DNA of 64,000 bases from Strigamia acuminata (GCA_949358305.1 OX442318.1:12382517-12446516); one strand, 5' to 3'. Positions 47,101-56,432 are shown, numbered from the stretch's first letter. Numbers and translations: made by a program. The notes: a model not told the origin generated them from the sequence alone.

Positions 47101-47358
47101 AAACGTCAGGTTATTCAGTTGGTTGCACAGATATTCGATCCTTTAGGATTTGCTTCGCCGTTTACAGTTTCAGGAAAGCTGTTTTTCCAGCAGTTGTGGA
47201 AGTTGCAGATTGGGTGGGACAATCGTGTCCCCCTCGAACTTATCGAACAATGGGAGAAATGGAAAGTGCAGTTGCCATTGTTAGAACATATTCGCGTGCC
47301 ACGGCATTTTGGCTTGGATGCAGACCTGAACAATCACGAAATCCACCCTTTTTTGTGA
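44200..47358 (+). CDS. BEL Gag-protease-reverse transcriptase (first part of a frameshifted Gag-Pol)
   Basis: ATG at 44200 in strong context (AAAATGG), 1052 residues to a TGA at 47356. Residues about 1-120 are helical and charged; about 125-310 form the Gag core (DUF1759 type). Two CCHC zinc knuckles follow (C344-C357 and C374-C387) and a third, variant one near 393-406. The protease active site is DGGS at 455-458. RT shows the LRIVYDAS motif (753 region), the catalytic Asp of GDIKQAF (796) and YVDD (877-880). The frame ends as RNase H starts, at the base run 47346-47354; all BEL relatives continue in one frame. Expected to act in virus-like particles: Gag assembly, polyprotein cleavage and cDNA synthesis primed by tRNA-Phe. 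No RT residue is visibly lost. Confidence 0.95.
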   Translation: MDALDRLRAQQATSREGAKRLCNAVLVELANVAPEVLALKRLKNQLLAKSEQLTALDDKISPMIVTRADLEKEESDNEDFRELIIDSLTDIEVKLEELLRPPAPVIPPAIPIGGSATSNSGEGTIKLPKLVMRNFSGNPVEWSKFWSNFELSVHGNGSLTAKAKFVYLNSVLEGTAATVVHGLKISDENYETAVTLLQNRFGRKEVIVNAHIQTLMKLKPVKRVSDLVELRRLYDTCELHIRSLETEEIDTATFGIVLCPLIRNAVPDVIALDFARKNKENTHDMKLFLEFFRAELELREEHVAVSDQTEKPAAKTFVDYKKPTRNDKIASANALTTNVSSSSCVFCDDASHKKEDCPLNIPDRLKRCMTKRTCFRCLGSKHMARSCPQKEKCVNCERFHHILLCETPTTKPETVLVSTLTAAAITAENTDLFLQVLMTNVESNCKTKAVQCMFDGGSHRSFISQKLVNELDAQVVGKQNMQISSFGDSKTESVCRRRVKVTLRNITDTNKFIDLELIEVPRITHSVARQSGPNVREMLRKHKIALNIDQMSTQQDEVAILIGADHFWRIVTGESKRLDEGLMCLHTSLGWTIHGAIRSQDETVRQSATHVNLVQYEDRLDHLLQRFWELEAVGIPHETLTSAQDEDDQAVAKFKESINWTGERYEVRLPWLLDKSELDSNYQIALKRLWNLVRKFKQNPDLYHRYKKVLDDQKIAGIIETAPEVANQTGCYYLPHRPVIRERRSTTKLRIVYDASSHAQKSRSLNDCLFTGPNLLPELINALLFFRQFIVALIGDIKQAFHQILLALADRDAVRFLWIADGWDVEGPIVLEILRQTRVLFGASPSPYLLNGTIQHHLEQYADRFPELIMKLLKRFYVDDFLNSEKTTTEAIDVYKKTSTIMLEANMELVKWYSNSPVLREQFAADHPTATFEDEQKVLGLKWNGVRDDLSLELEDVRATLERDSNTKRQVIQLVAQIFDPLGFASPFTVSGKLFFQQLWKLQIGWDNRVPLELIEQWEKWKVQLPLLEHIRVPRHFGLDADLNNHEIHPFL

Positions 47359-49399
47359 TGCAAGCCCCTTAGCGTACGGGGTGGTGGCGTACAATCGTGT
47401 GCGTCACCCAAATGGAAGTTGTAATGTATTTTTTATTCTTTCCAAATGCAGGATCGCACCAATTAAGACGATTACGTTGCCCAGACTCGAGTTGATGGGA
47501 GCTTTGCTGCTGGCCAGAATTGCGCACAGACTGAAACAATTCACCACTGCAGAAGTTACAGCTTGGACAGATTCGACAATCGTTTTGTGTTGGTTGAACG
47601 AGAAAAGGAAAGCCATTCCATTCGTAGCCAGGAGAGTGGAGGAAATCCAGATACACGTACCTTTTTCGAGTTGGCGACACTGTCCAGGAGTCCAGAATCC
47701 AGCAGACCTTCTAACACGAGGGATAGATGCAGAGGCGTTGATTCAAGCGAATACGTGGTGGAATGGCCCCGAGTGGCTTGTGAAGGACGAGAACGAATGG
47801 CCAGACATTAAAATAGACGAGAATAGCGACGAGATCGATTCAGATGACTATTTGGCAGCAGCAGCCGTGATTCCAGAGCCACCATTGATGGACGAGCCAT
47901 CAAAATACGGCAGCTGGAGACGATTAGTACGAGTGACCGGATGGGTGCAAAGATTCGTCAAAAACACCAGAGACAAAGTTAGAAATGGCGCACCGTTGAC
48001 GGTGGATGAATTATCGGCAGCAGAGCTTTATTGGCTTCGTGTAATGCAACAATCGAACTTTGCAACAGAACTCGCAGCACTCAGCCATCGTCAGGAGTTC
48101 GCTCATAACTCTTTTTTGAACAAAGTCTCGTGTTATATAGACGAAAATGGTTTAATGCGATTGAATACCAGATTGCGATGGGCAAAAATCGACAGCAACA
48201 TGAAAAATCCTTATGTTTTGCCCTCAAATCACATTTTAACCACTCTTATCGTTTCAGAAGCACATCAAAGAATTTTCCACGGTGGACTTGGAGAGACTTT
48301 GGCAGAAATTCGTCAAAAGTTTTGGATGCCAAAGCTGAGAAGGACAGTAAAAAGCGTGTTACACAAATGTTTCGTGTGCAAGCGAGTGCAAGGACGTTTC
48401 GTGCGCCAGACAGAATCATCGTTGCCACCAGATCGTGTCACTCAAGCTGAGCCATTTCAAGTCGTTGGAGTCGACTTCGCGGGCCCATTGTACCAACGTA
48501 GTGGAGAAAAATGCTACATCGTCGTGTTCACGTGTGCGGTTGTTCGAGCCGTGCACTTGGAATTAGTTTCAAGCATGAATACGGAGCGATTCATTCAGGC
48601 ATTGAAACGATTTTTTGCGCGCAGAGGAGTCCCAAGCACGATCTACTCCGACAATGCGCTGACGTTCAAGCGAACAGAGAAAGAACTTTGTGTTTTGTTG
48701 AATGCAGTGAGAGGTGAACAGATACAAGGATTTCTGACCGAACGAGGCGTGAAATGGCAGTATATAGTCGAACGTGCACCGTGGTGGGGTGGCTTTTGGG
48801 AGCGAATGGTGAAGTCAACTAAGTCCAGCTTGAAAAAGGTCTTGGGAAAGTCATCCCTAGATTTTGAAGAATTGACAACCATTCTCTCGGAAGTCGAGTC
48901 GTGCATAAATTCGCGACCACTCTCCTACGTATACACTGAAGACGAAGACAGTCACCCACTCACTCCAGCTCATTTTCTGGTCGGAAAACGAAGCTGTACT
49001 TTGCCAGACCCCAGCCAAAAAACGATTCAACAGTTGCCATCGACATCAGTCACGATTTTGAAGCGTTGGAAACTCCGTCAACTGAAGTTAGGACATTGGT
49101 GGACGCGATGGCAAAAGGAATATCTCACCGAGCTGAGAGTTCACCGTAAAAATGATAAGAATTCACGAGAAGTTAAACAAGGAGATGTAGTTCTCGTAGA
49201 AGAGTTAAACCAGCCCAGGATGACCTGGAAAATAGGAAGAGTCGTTGAGATATTCCGTGGACGAGACGGTCGTGTTCGCGCATGTGAGATAAAGTTACCA
49301 GTCGGAAAGAACTTGCGTCGACCAGTACAGCGATTGTGCGTTCTGGAAACTCACGACATGGAAGAGTTGAGTGGTGATACCACTCCGGCCCCAGTGTGA
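47348..49399 (+). CDS. BEL RNase H-integrase (second part of Gag-Pol, in the shifted frame)
   Basis: Continuous frame of about 680 codons with no ATG of its own at the start, ending in TGA at 49397-49399, already inside the 3' LTR. It opens with the RNase H catalytic Asp (GAT at 47357), then the LELMGA Glu and the AWTDS Asp. Integrase follows: an HHCC zinc-binding segment (about residues 295-340, counted from 47381), and catalytic D365 (GVDFAGP), D424 (YSDNA) and E474 (WWGGFWE). The last about 100 residues (MTWKIGRVVE, RPVQRLCVLE) match the BEL C-terminal DUF5641 type. All catalytic residues are present, so the frameshift upstream is the only visible defect. Confidence 0.95.
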   Translation, partial: LFCDASPLAYGVVAYNRVRHPNGSCNVFFILSKCRIAPIKTITLPRLELMGALLLARIAHRLKQFTTAEVTAWTDSTIVLCWLNEKRKAIPFVARRVEEIQIHVPFSSWRHCPGVQNPADLLTRGIDAEALIQANTWWNGPEWLVKDENEWPDIKIDENSDEIDSDDYLAAAAVIPEPPLMDEPSKYGSWRRLVRVTGWVQRFVKNTRDKVRNGAPLTVDELSAAELYWLRVMQQSNFATELAALSHRQEFAHNSFLNKVSCYIDENGLMRLNTRLRWAKIDSNMKNPYVLPSNHILTTLIVSEAHQRIFHGGLGETLAEIRQKFWMPKLRRTVKSVLHKCFVCKRVQGRFVRQTESSLPPDRVTQAEPFQVVGVDFAGPLYQRSGEKCYIVVFTCAVVRAVHLELVSSMNTERFIQALKRFFARRGVPSTIYSDNALTFKRTEKELCVLLNAVRGEQIQGFLTERGVKWQYIVERAPWWGGFWERMVKSTKSSLKKVLGKSSLDFEELTTILSEVESCINSRPLSYVYTEDEDSHPLTPAHFLVGKRSCTLPDPSQKTIQQLPSTSVTILKRWKLRQLKLGHWWTRWQKEYLTELRVHRKNDKNSREVKQGDVVLVEELNQPRMTWKIGRVVEIFRGRDGRVRACEIKLPVGKNLRRPVQRLCVLETHDMEELSGDTTPAPV

Positions 49400-49721
49400 A
49401 AACTGGCGTTGTTAGAAGTAACAAGGTCGCACGAGTTCGAGGGAAAGAGCACGGCGCAGCACAGAGAAGCCAACCTGCAGGAGGTGTTTTTGAGTGATAT
49501 TGGATGACGCGTGACCGGAAGTGCTGTAAAAGTGTCATAAATTATCTTGTTTCACCCTTTGTTCCCCTGAATTTGTACTTGTGACCCCCAGAAATTACAA
49601 TAAACTTGTTCTTAACCCAAAAAAGACATGCTTTATTTCGAGAATTCATAAAAGTTAGAAAAGTAGTAAATTTACACAGTTTTAGTCAAAATTAGTTACA
49701 AATCGACTTTGCGAATCTTCA
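49395..49721 (+). repeat. BEL element 3' LTR
   Basis: 327 bp, no difference from the 5' LTR seen by eye. AATAAA at 49599-49604. The bases just before it (CCACTCCGGCCCCAG) are pyrimidine-rich, so no standard polypurine tract abuts it; the nearest purine-rich run is GGAAGAGTTGAGTGGTG near 49361. Confidence 0.95.
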
Positions 49722-49723
49722 AA

Positions 49724-50377
49724 CGCACAGCTTGGACCAGCGGAGAGAAAAGTGAGAATTGTAATGTGAAAAGAAAAAGAGAAAAGAAGGAAAGGGGAAA
49801 AAAATGTTGAAAGAACCATTCTTCTACAATGACTTTGTGATGAATTCCTGAATAGAAAAGCCATCAACTGGGAATATTACAGTTTTGAAATAAAATGGGA
49901 ATGATAAAAATGGTAATGGGCTGAGGCTCAATTGATTTTAATTATCCAAAGCTTCATTTTTATTTCAATATAATTTTTTATTTTCAAAAAAAAAAAAAAT
50001 ATTAAATTAGAAATAAGAAAAATCTTGTTTGTGGCTTTTTAAAGCCTACCGGCAACAAAGAAAATTTCTTTCTTAAATCCGTTGTCTAGACACTAGCTGC
50101 ATTCGAAAAATCATTTGTAGTATGGTTTTATCTAATTTAAACCGGTCTGCATGCATTTTTCAGACAGTCATTTCAACAACAAAAGTTGTTCCAAAGCCAT
50201 TTGGGCATATTCCCGTTTCCTTAACGAGCAACCATTCCCTAAAGAGCAGTGTTGGCTGGCCAACAATAAATTGCTGTCGCTATTGTAGTGACGCTATTGC
50301 TATTTTAGCGAACCTGATAATTTGCTAATTCTGTGAAATAAGGAAATTATTTTAGAGAACATAACGAAAAATGGGTA
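49724..50377. other. Spacer between BEL element and satellite
   Basis: No gene. GCAGTGTTGGCTGGCCAAC at about 50244 has a hAT-like start (CAGTGTTGG) and may be the left end of an element carrying the satellite at 50378-50756; the right end was not found. Confidence 0.35.
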
Positions 50378-50756
50378 ATTAGCGATAAAATAGCTAAAAT
50401 TATCGATAAAATAGCTAAAATTAGCGATAAAATAGCTAAAACTAGCGATAAAATAGCTAAAATTAGCGATAAAATAGCTAAAATTAGCGATAAAATGGCT
50501 AAAAGTAGCGATAAAATAGCTAAAATTAGCGATAAAATAGCTAACATTAGCGATAAAATAGCTAAAATTATCGATAAAATAGCTAAAATTAGCGATAAAA
50601 TAGCTAAAACTAGCGATAAAATAGCTAAAATTAGCGATAAAATAGCTAAAATTAGCGATAAAATGGCTAAAAGTAGCGATAAAATAGCTAAAATTAGCGA
50701 TAAAATAGCTAACATTAGCGATAAAATAGCTAACATTAGCGATAAAATAGCTAACT
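50378..50756. repeat. 21-bp satellite with an 8-unit higher-order repeat
   Basis: About 18 units of ATTAGCGATAAAATAGCTAA. Variant units (TTATC, ACTAGC, ATGGCT...AAGTAGC, ACATTAGC) occur in the same order in units 1-8 and 9-16, giving a 168-bp higher-order period. Both strands remain open, which yields repeat peptides that are not genes. Confidence 0.95.
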
Positions 50757-52501
50757 GGTACTAGTTAGCGATAGCGACAGTTAGCGAGATAGGACAACTA
50801 AAGTAGAAAAAATGAACTTTTTTCCTTGGATCGCTCCAAATACACGTGCTAACCTGTATTCAGTAAAAATTGGACTGGTTAGCCAGGGACCGGATGCCCA
50901 TATTAGGGGTGCCCAAACTGGCGGAACTTTCTTTAAAGTACTGATATAAACCGGACAAGCCATAAACAACATCATTTATTTGTTATTCATACAAGTAGTA
51001 TTTTGCTTCAATACTTCGCAAAATTTAAAAATTTTGGGAAAAAAGCGAAATTTTAGCAAAAGAGATTCCAAAATAGTAAACATACGGTACACTCAAGCCG
51101 CAAATAATATCGCCCCATTGTTGGTTTTTAATTGGCTGCAATATTGGGCTAATTACAAAATTAAAACATTTTGCAATACCGGTAATTCGTTCGCAACAAC
51201 ACAGTGAAGCCAACTTTGTTGAGCCCGCTTATTTCGGTGTTTATTTTTCCCAACAAAACTTTTTTACACGTTAATTAGTGTCTAAACAACAGTTTAATGA
51301 GAAAAAACTGTTTGCCTGCAACCTTTAACACCCCTTAGTTTACCGAGTACAAGATTGATGAGTTTCATAACACGGTTAAGCCTTGTGTGTTTTCGCATTT
51401 CCAACATTTTTTTTCTTGACTATTTAAGAGGAATTTCAATATAAGTGTCAGGACATAAGCTCTATATTCAAAGCTGATTTTCTGAGTAGAAATTCTGACG
51501 TCTAAACCTCCATCTTTCTCCAGCTGTGCAGTGCACAAAGACATGTCTTGTCTCAACAACTTTTTGAGCACTAAAATCTTAAACCCTTTTTTTCCATTAA
51601 ATTTATGTTTTTGAATTGGGTTGTTTAATTTGTAATTAATTTGATTGCCTTTATATATATAAAAAAAAAAAAAAAAAAAAAAAAAACAGATGGGAATTCA
51701 ATGCAGAATTTCTCACACAAGATTTAACCTGATCTTATTTTAAGTGGATCTCTTGGGATGTGAATAGAAAGTAATCTTCAAAACATTTATCAAAACTTAG
51801 TGGAATAAAAATAAAAAAAAACTAATAAAATAAAAAAAAGAAATTAATAGGATGTAAAATTAAAGCAAGAAGTTATTTTTAATTAATAATTTGTAATTAA
51901 AATTCAGCAAAAAAAAAAAATTTGTTATTTGTCAAACAACTCAGAGAACCCACATTAAAGCCTGGAAGTCATCAATAATGCTCAACATTTTTTTCCACCA
52001 ACACCAAGATAAGACTTCCAAACTAACCCCAACGTGTGTAAAATTAAAACTTATTCGTGGGTGTAAAATTCATCCGTGGTCATCCCTGGAGGAGCTGATA
52101 ACTAATGCTTCAGTGGAGCTGTGAGAGCTTCACTACATCTAATTTAAATCTTAATCTCCTTATCTGGTCCTATTTTATATATTTTTCATTTTTTGTGTAT
52201 TTAACTTGCTTCCACCCAATGCTGCCTCTTCCTGAACTCGGAGCTGAGTTTGCTTGCCCTCCACCTCTCTCCGCTGTTAGTAGATTTAAACTCCAGTCAA
52301 AGTCGTTGGAAATTTATCGAGGAAGAAAATTGCAAAGGGATAAATTTTCCTCTACACGATTCGCAAAAAAAATTTCTGACATGTAAACACAGCAAATGCT
52401 TTATGGAAATAAATAAAATCACTGTAACGCTTCGAAAGTGAGTCTTCGTTCGCCAAAATATCTTTAAGTTGCATCACAACTTGAATTTCATGCAACTGAA
52501 C
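50757..52501. other. AT-rich stretch without a supported gene
   Basis: GGGGTGCCCAAACTGGCGG near 50907 looks like a hAT end fragment. An A run lies at about 51661-51686. The last five bases (TGAAC, 52497-52501) are the target duplication of the Gypsy element. Confidence 0.4.
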
Positions 52502-52635
52502 TGTGAGAATGATTTAGACATACGGTTAAGTTGAATGTCTGAACTAGACTGATTTATTATTCCAAAGCATAGAACAAATCCAAATTACATAGAACAAGTC
52601 ATCGAAAAGACCCCCAGGGGGCGCTATCGCTTACA
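52502..52635 (-). repeat. Gypsy element 3' LTR
   Basis: 134 bp, in plus-strand reading TGTGAGAATG...ATCGCTTACA; very short for an LTR. TTTATT at 52552 gives AATAAA on the element strand. Confidence 0.95.
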
Positions 52636-52685
52636 CGACCCCCCTTTTGGGTTGTCGTCCTCGACAACAATACAAAATTACAAAA

Positions 52686-55232
52686 TTATGGTACACTTCG
52701 ATTTCTCAAAACGTATCGAGCCTCCGATGGCTCCTCGCTGCTCTTTGCCGCTCCCTCATCTCCCGTGACGATCTCCTCTTGGTGCTCGGCGAAAAATCTC
52801 TTTAGTTGAGATGCATGTGTTTTCCACGATCTTGATTCCGCGACGTCCGTTATGAGGAACACCTCCTCGCCCATCTTCCTCACCACCTCAAACGGACCGG
52901 AGAAGAGCGTGTCAAACTTTTTGTTGCGCGGTCCCTTCGAATACAACACCTTGTCTCCCTTCTTGAGATCGGAAGGCTTTCGACCGCTGTCGAATCTCTG
53001 TTTCTGCTCGGTCTGCGAACTCGCCAGATTTTCCTCGGCCTCTCTGCGTTTATGCCACATTTCTTCCAAGTCGAATCCGTCTTCCAAAGCCTCCAACCAA
53101 GCCGACTCCAAATTTTCTGAAGGCCTGAAGCTGTGTACCAACTCGAAAGGCGTGAATCCAAGCGAGGACTGGATGTTGGTGTTGATGGCCCAAACTGCTG
53201 CGTCCAGATCCTCCGACCACTTCTTCCCCGAATTCCCCAGTTTTCTCAATTTCTGCAAAACGTTCTGAATCTCGCGTTCCGCTAAACCGTTCGACGCGTG
53301 GTGATATGGCGGCGATTCCTCCAACAAAATTCCATTTGCCTGCGCGAAAGAACTGAACTCACGAGACATGAAAGCCGTTCCCTCATCCGAAATAATTTTC
53401 TTTGGAATTCCGAATCGACGAATTACGCCCTCCTCCAACGCGCGAATGGTGTTTTTTGTTGAAACGTCTCTCACTGGGACCGCTACCACGAATCGAGAAT
53501 AGCAGTCAACCGCCACAAAAATGTGTGTAAAGCCGAAACTGCTTGTGTACGGACCTCCGTGATCCACCGCGATCGTGTGAAACGGCCTCGGTGGAATTGC
53601 TCTCGACTTCAACAAACCGTCCGCTTTTCTGGTTCTATGATTGTGAAGCTGACACTGTGTGCAGTTCCTGACGAAATCACGCACGTCCTTGCTCATCCCT
53701 TCCCACCAGTTTCTGCGCTGAATTCTACTACGTGTCTGAAAAGCGTCGCAGTGCCCGCCCTTAACGTGTGCCTCCCTCATTATCTGTACTCTCATCCTCT
53801 CAGGAATAACTACTCTCCAGATCTCCTTACCCTTAAATGTCTTCTTTTTGCACAAAACCCCGCTCTTCAATTCAAACTTATCCCCCAATTTCTGAATTAA
53901 TTCAGCACACCGCTCATCTGAATCCTGTTGCTCCTTCAACCTCTCTCCCCCAACCCTCAATGCCGCTGCAATCAACACGTTCGATTTATCAATACTAACT
54001 GCTCTAGATAACGCATCCGCAACCACGTTCAGACTCCCTGCCTTATGCTTGATAGTAAAGTCAAATTCTTGCAAATCTAATATCCAACGAGCAAATTTCC
54101 TATTCAATTCCTTCTTTGCGAGTAAATGAGAGACCGACCAGTTGTCGGTGAAAACCACGAACTTAATGCCCGAAAGATAGAAGCGAAACTTTTCAGTGAC
54201 GCTCCAGTGAACAGCTAAACATTCCAATTCGTTTGAATGCGCACTCGAATACGATTCTGGAACGCCCTTGCTCGCGAACGCTATAGTGACCAATTTTCCT
54301 CCCTGTCGCTGCTGCAAAATTACCCCAAGACCTTCGTACGACGCGTCCACGTGCAGAATGGTCTCGGCATCCCTACGAAAACTCCCCAACCAATTGCACG
54401 ACTTTAATTCCGATTTTATCAGATTGACGGCGCGCTGATGCTCGTCCAACCACTCAAACCTTGTCCCTTTTCTTGTTAATAAAGTCAAACACCTTACTTT
54501 CGACGCGAAACCCTTAATGAATTGTCTATGATAACCTGCGAATCCCAAGAAACCCCTAACGTCCTTAACGTTCTTAAAAAACTTGAATTTATCGATGTCC
54601 GACAATCGTTCCGGGTCCGGTCTCCTCCCCTCTTTCGAAATGATGTAACCCAAGAAACTAATCTCTGCTCTTAATAGCTTACACTTTGTCAAATTTAATT
54701 TAAACCCCTTTTGAATTACTAAACCCAAAAATTCGTCCCAAGACATTATCAACTCACCCGCTGACCTCCCCGACTGCCCCACGTCGTCCAAATATGGTTT
54801 GGTCCGCTTAACCTCGCTGCACATCCTGTCCATCGCCCTCTGCATCACGAACGGAGCCAATTTGTAGCCGACCGGCATACGCAGCAACTCCATAAGACCT
54901 TCGGGCGTGAAAAACGCGATCTTGTGACAGTCCGCTTGTCTTAGCAAAATATTGTAGTACGCCATCGCAATGTCACCCGAATTAAATAAACGCGGCTCGT
55001 CTTCCAACAGAAACTCCAAAACCTCATCGATCGTCGGCATCCGATATACTGTCATATCCACCGCCTCGTTCAGACGCCTCAAATCGATTACAGGGCGCCA
55101 TGGTGTGGTGGGGTGATGTGGCTGGTCCACGGTGAAGAAAGGGAAATTGTATGTCGAGTTCGATTCTCTACAAATTCCCAACCTCCTCCACTTTGCCACA
55201 GTCTCTCGTAACCGAACTTCTTGTCCTTTGGC
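52686..55232 (-). CDS. Gypsy Pol: RT, RNase H, integrase (no protease)
   Basis: Open from 55232 to a stop at 52686, without a suitable ATG near its start. Residues counted from 55199: RT has the WRPVIDLRRLN region at 34-44, catalytic D75 and YLDD at 136-139. RNase H has D285 (HVDAS), the E in the NELECLA segment (324-326), D352 and D395. Integrase has the zinc ligands H478, H483, C513, C516 and the triad D546, D605, E641, the last two with exactly 35 residues between. The C-terminus carries a GPFEVVRK-type Gypsy chromodomain-less tail. Usual Gypsy Pol proteins start with a protease; here the frame starts directly in RT. Confidence 0.95.
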   Translation of the reverse strand, partial: AKGQEVRLRETVAKWRRLGICRESNSTYNFPFFTVDQPHHPTTPWRPVIDLRRLNEAVDMTVYRMPTIDEVLEFLLEDEPRLFNSGDIAMAYYNILLRQADCHKIAFFTPEGLMELLRMPVGYKLAPFVMQRAMDRMCSEVKRTKPYLDDVGQSGRSAGELIMSWDEFLGLVIQKGFKLNLTKCKLLRAEISFLGYIISKEGRRPDPERLSDIDKFKFFKNVKDVRGFLGFAGYHRQFIKGFASKVRCLTLLTRKGTRFEWLDEHQRAVNLIKSELKSCNWLGSFRRDAETILHVDASYEGLGVILQQRQGGKLVTIAFASKGVPESYSSAHSNELECLAVHWSVTEKFRFYLSGIKFVVFTDNWSVSHLLAKKELNRKFARWILDLQEFDFTIKHKAGSLNVVADALSRAVSIDKSNVLIAAALRVGGERLKEQQDSDERCAELIQKLGDKFELKSGVLCKKKTFKGKEIWRVVIPERMRVQIMREAHVKGGHCDAFQTRSRIQRRNWWEGMSKDVRDFVRNCTQCQLHNHRTRKADGLLKSRAIPPRPFHTIAVDHGGPYTSSFGFTHIFVAVDCYSRFVVAVPVRDVSTKNTIRALEEGVIRRFGIPKKIISDEGTAFMSREFSSFAQANGILLEESPPYHHASNGLAEREIQNVLQKLRKLGNSGKKWSEDLDAAVWAINTNIQSSLGFTPFELVHSFRPSENLESAWLEALEDGFDLEEMWHKRREAEENLASSQTEQKQRFDSGRKPSDLKKGDKVLYSKGPRNKKFDTLFSGPFEVVRKMGEEVFLITDVAESRSWKTHASQLKRFFAEHQEEIVTGDEGAAKSSEEPSEARYVLRNRSVP

Positions 55233-56299
55233 TTAATCTTCCTCGCCCCGTCCAAACCCCTCGCGCGATGTATCAGCTCCTCGACCGAACCGATATTGCC
55301 AGATGCCAGAGGAAACGACACCAACTCCTCGCCGATTCCGCCCAAAATCATCGACACTCGATCCGATTCGCTTATCCGATTCGCGCAACGCTCCAATATC
55401 GTATTCTTCGAATAAATGTAATGGACGATCGTCTCTGACGCCTCCAGTTTTCTTTTAGATTGCAATTCGAAGAATTCGTGAAAGTTCATGCGGCTTTTAA
55501 ATCTCTCCTCCAACGACCACATCCAACCTTCCAGACTAGTAATTTTCTTTCCTTCGGTCTTCTGCCAGTCGCTGGCGTGACCTTCCAACCTAGTTGCTGC
55601 GTTCAACAACGTTAATTCGTCCGTCCAAGACGAAAGCTTCGCCACGCGTTTCACCTCCTTCAGCCACGTTTGAACACTTTCCATATCGTCACCCGAAAAT
55701 GACGAAATAGCCTTCACGGTGTCGACTGTCGAATGCATCTGCACCACCGTGGTCGCGGGAACCGTCTGCGGACACGTAGAAGAAATGAGACGACTCATCA
55801 TCATCGTGTTCTGCGCCAAAATCTCCGAATTTCGCGCCTCCGTCTCCGCGTTACGTGCCGCCGTCTCCGATTTGTCCTGCATTATCATCTTCATCATTTC
55901 AGCCATTTGCATAACTAATAATTCGGAGGACGAAGCTCCACCTCCGCCGACCGGACGCCTCGCCTCTTCCGCCGCCACTTTCTCCGCTTCCAACCTTTTC
56001 GTTTCCAACTCTTCCGCCGCGATTTTCTCCACTTCCAACCTTTCCGTCTCCGCGTCGTCTTCCACCAACTTCTCCGCCACGAGTCTGTCTTTCTCCGCCA
56101 ACTCCAACGCCACAATCTCCTTATTATTTCGAAGAAGGATTGTCATCAAGTCCTGCTTCAAATTATTCGGCGATTCCAAACCACGCCTGTCGATTTCTCC
56201 TCGCAGAATCGATACGGTAAAAACGTTCAATACCTCCTCAACGTCGGACAGAAGCGACGACCGACATCCCTCCAGAATCACCGCCAAATTTTCCGCCAT
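55088..56299 (-). CDS. Gypsy Gag, C-terminally disrupted
   Basis: ATG at 56299 in strong context (AAGATGG), 403 residues to the stop at 55088. Residues about 55-120 form an E/K/A-rich coiled coil with repeated AEKxAAEE units; 120-130 are glycine/serine-rich; about 195-350 match the Retrotrans_gag domain (ISSFSGDD start, RLEGHASDW motif). No CCHC zinc knuckle follows. After about residue 365 (KPKDKKFGYE) the frame runs through DNA that in another frame encodes the start of RT, so its last about 40 residues are out-of-frame read-through. This marks the deletion joint near 55190. Gag would form the particle shell. Confidence 0.9.
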   Translation of the reverse strand: MAENLAVILEGCRSSLLSDVEEVLNVFTVSILRGEIDRRGLESPNNLKQDLMTILLRNNKEIVALELAEKDRLVAEKLVEDDAETERLEVEKIAAEELETKRLEAEKVAAEEARRPVGGGGASSSELLVMQMAEMMKMIMQDKSETAARNAETEARNSEILAQNTMMMSRLISSTCPQTVPATTVVQMHSTVDTVKAISSFSGDDMESVQTWLKEVKRVAKLSSWTDELTLLNAATRLEGHASDWQKTEGKKITSLEGWMWSLEERFKSRMNFHEFFELQSKRKLEASETIVHYIYSKNTILERCANRISESDRVSMILGGIGEELVSFPLASGNIGSVEELIHRARGLDGARKIKPKDKKFGYERLWQSGGGWEFVENRTRHTISLSSPWTSHITPPHHGAL

Positions 56300-56432
56300 C
56301 TTCCGCCACGTGTTACGAAAAACTTTCACAACGATCAACGATCTTCTCAAACCGCCAAACAACGATCACCAACAACTTTTCTCCAACTTTTCTCCAACTT
56401 TTACAACAATTTCCAACTTTCACAGGTCTTTA

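Larger units (their letters stand above)
43772..49723 (+). mobile_element. BEL/Pao LTR retrotransposon, complete but frameshifted
   Basis: About 5.95 kb from 5' LTR (43772) to 3' LTR end (49721-49723). Flanking direct repeat ACGCAC (43766-43771 and 49723-49728), consistent with a 5-6 bp target duplication. The LTRs align base for base by eye, so insertion is recent. Domain order Gag, zinc knuckles, aspartic protease (DUF1758 type), RT with YVDD, RNase H, integrase, C-terminal DUF5641-like region is diagnostic of BEL/Pao. One base in a C/T run at 47346-47354 breaks the single gag-pol frame. Related copies could supply proteins in trans; this copy cannot make an intact Pol unless the ribosome shifts there or the base is an assembly error. 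Confidence 0.97.

Noticed and set aside
50347-50764. Frames with ISDKIAK and LSLILAI repeats
   Set aside because: Products of the 21-bp satellite, open on both strands; not genes.
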